Origin: Candidatus Azobacteroides pseudotrichonymphae
GTDB lineage: Bacteria; Bacteroidota; Bacteroidia; Bacteroidales; Azobacteroidaceae
Direction: 5' to 3'
Assembly: GCA_002091395.1 (NCBI GenBank)
Contig: AP017913.1
Span: 188,520 to 237,500 of the forward strand
Length of the DNA stretch: 48,981 bases
The notes beneath the pieces were generated by a model. The model did not search any database. It was given only the letters and a program-made list of their open reading frames with translations, and was not told the DNA's origin. The translations under genes were made by a program, and so were the position numbers. Positions within the stretch are counted from its first letter, which is position 1. Each line of letters opens with the position of its first letter. Of this stretch, positions 46,896-48,981 are shown one piece after another.

Positions 46896-46937
46896 TTTGC
46901 ACGCAGAATGTCAAGGGTTCAAGTCCCTTATTCTCCA
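46896..46937 (+). pseudogene. 3' half of tRNA-Ala(TGC), 5' half absent
   Basis: The sequence starts at the anticodon loop TTTGCAC (46896-46902, anticodon TGC). It continues with the 3' anticodon-stem strand GCAGA, a five-base variable loop and a complete T arm, AAGGGTTCAAGTCCCTT. The 3' acceptor strand ATTCTCC and discriminator A then follow. A matching 5' acceptor would be GGAGAAT, but no such tRNA 5' half precedes it. Directly upstream is the AT-rich inverted repeat after lptE. Bacteroidetes rRNA operons normally run 16S, tRNA-Ile, tRNA-Ala, 23S, so this is the residue of that arrangement. It could also be a trans-encoded half, discussed in the findings. Confidence 0.8.
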
Positions 46938-47137
46938 CAGTTTGTATATTTGATAATAAGTTCTTTGACATATTGGTAAAGCGATAATTAAAATATTGGA
47001 AGATTTTGTTGTTATTAATTTAATTGTGGAATTATGCTAAAAATTTATTGTTTAGTTAGTTTTTAGTATTAGAGTTTCTGTAATAAAATGTAACAAAAAT
47101 TTGACAATGTATTTTTTATTAAAAAAGTAAAGAAGAT
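46938..47137 (+). promoter_or_regulatory. 23S rRNA leader
   Basis: This 200-base stretch leads from the tRNA-Ala remnant into 23S. It contains TATATTTG (46945-46952), which fits the Bacteroidetes -7 box, and a TTCTTTGACATATTGG segment (46961-46976). That segment resembles the conserved leader found near Bacteroidetes rRNA genes. With 16S absent, a promoter for 23S must lie here or further upstream. No clear -33 box was seen. Confidence 0.45.

Positions 47138-48981
<1,844 letters not shown>

Overview
The window looks like part of a reduced, AT-rich Bacteroidetes chromosome, most likely Bacteroidales. Gene-free stretches are close to 80% A+T. The lineage call rests on several markers: an argF' carbamoyltransferase with Pro90 (the N-succinylornithine type described from Bacteroides), a long-form PurM of about 387 residues, a YfhO membrane protein with Bacteroides-like motifs, a bifunctional HisIE, FtsE next to LysA, type B L31, Bacteroides-style LptD and LptE, and the near absence of Shine-Dalgarno sequences. 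Gene content is almost all housekeeping and biosynthesis. There are no transposases, phage genes, CRISPR arrays or defence genes, and about a dozen spacers of 0.3-1.0 kb hold no gene. This resembles a long-term intracellular symbiont such as the termite-gut protist symbionts (Candidatus Azobacteroides and relatives), but the species name is an inference.

Layout. 71-4380 (minus): hisS, lepA, tsaD. 4611-7067 (plus): gyrA. 7219-7821 (minus): engB. 8263-9560 (plus): rpmF-fabH. 10043-10127: tRNA-Ser(TGA). 10488-14907 (plus): argF', a family 2 glycosyltransferase and a YfhO-type membrane protein. 14919-18891 (minus): tRNA-Arg(CCG), ung, lptD and an HD-domain protein. 19051-25180 (plus): rpmE2, trpE, hisIE, ftsE, lysA and a conserved hypothetical. 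26001-27981 (plus): rfbC, rfbA, ispF. 28033-33109 (minus): purM, a metallo-beta-lactamase-fold hydrolase and ctpA. 33203-33276: tRNA-Asn(GTT). 33502-34455 (minus): a polyprenyl-phosphate-type glycosyltransferase. 34563-34832 (plus): rpsO. 35060-37528 (minus): dxr-rseP. 37695-40983 (plus): uvrA and a gamma-carbonic-anhydrase-like protein. 41614-43122 (minus): gltX. 43288-46821 (plus): yajC, coaE, a sigma-54-type AAA+ regulator and lptE. From about 47138 to the window edge: the 5' two thirds of a 23S rRNA gene.

Together the genes describe a cell that keeps translation and tRNA modification, replication and repair, fatty acid and isoprenoid synthesis, and several amino-acid routes (Arg, Trp, His, Lys/DAP). 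It also keeps an envelope with lipopolysaccharide export (LptD, LptE), dTDP-rhamnose precursors (RfbA, RfbC) and envelope proteolysis (RseP, CtpA). Many pathway genes stand alone, without the operon partners expected from free-living Bacteroidales.

No clear new multi-gene system was found. The most unusual spot is just before the 23S gene. There is no 16S gene, and only the 3' half of a tRNA-Ala(TGC) remains. It begins exactly at the anticodon loop and directly follows a perfect 16-bp inverted repeat. Other non-coding signals worth checking are a perfect 27-bp-arm palindrome across the argF' stop codon, a 21-bp element shared by the gyrA and argF' leaders, and two short coding-like or structured segments in spacers.
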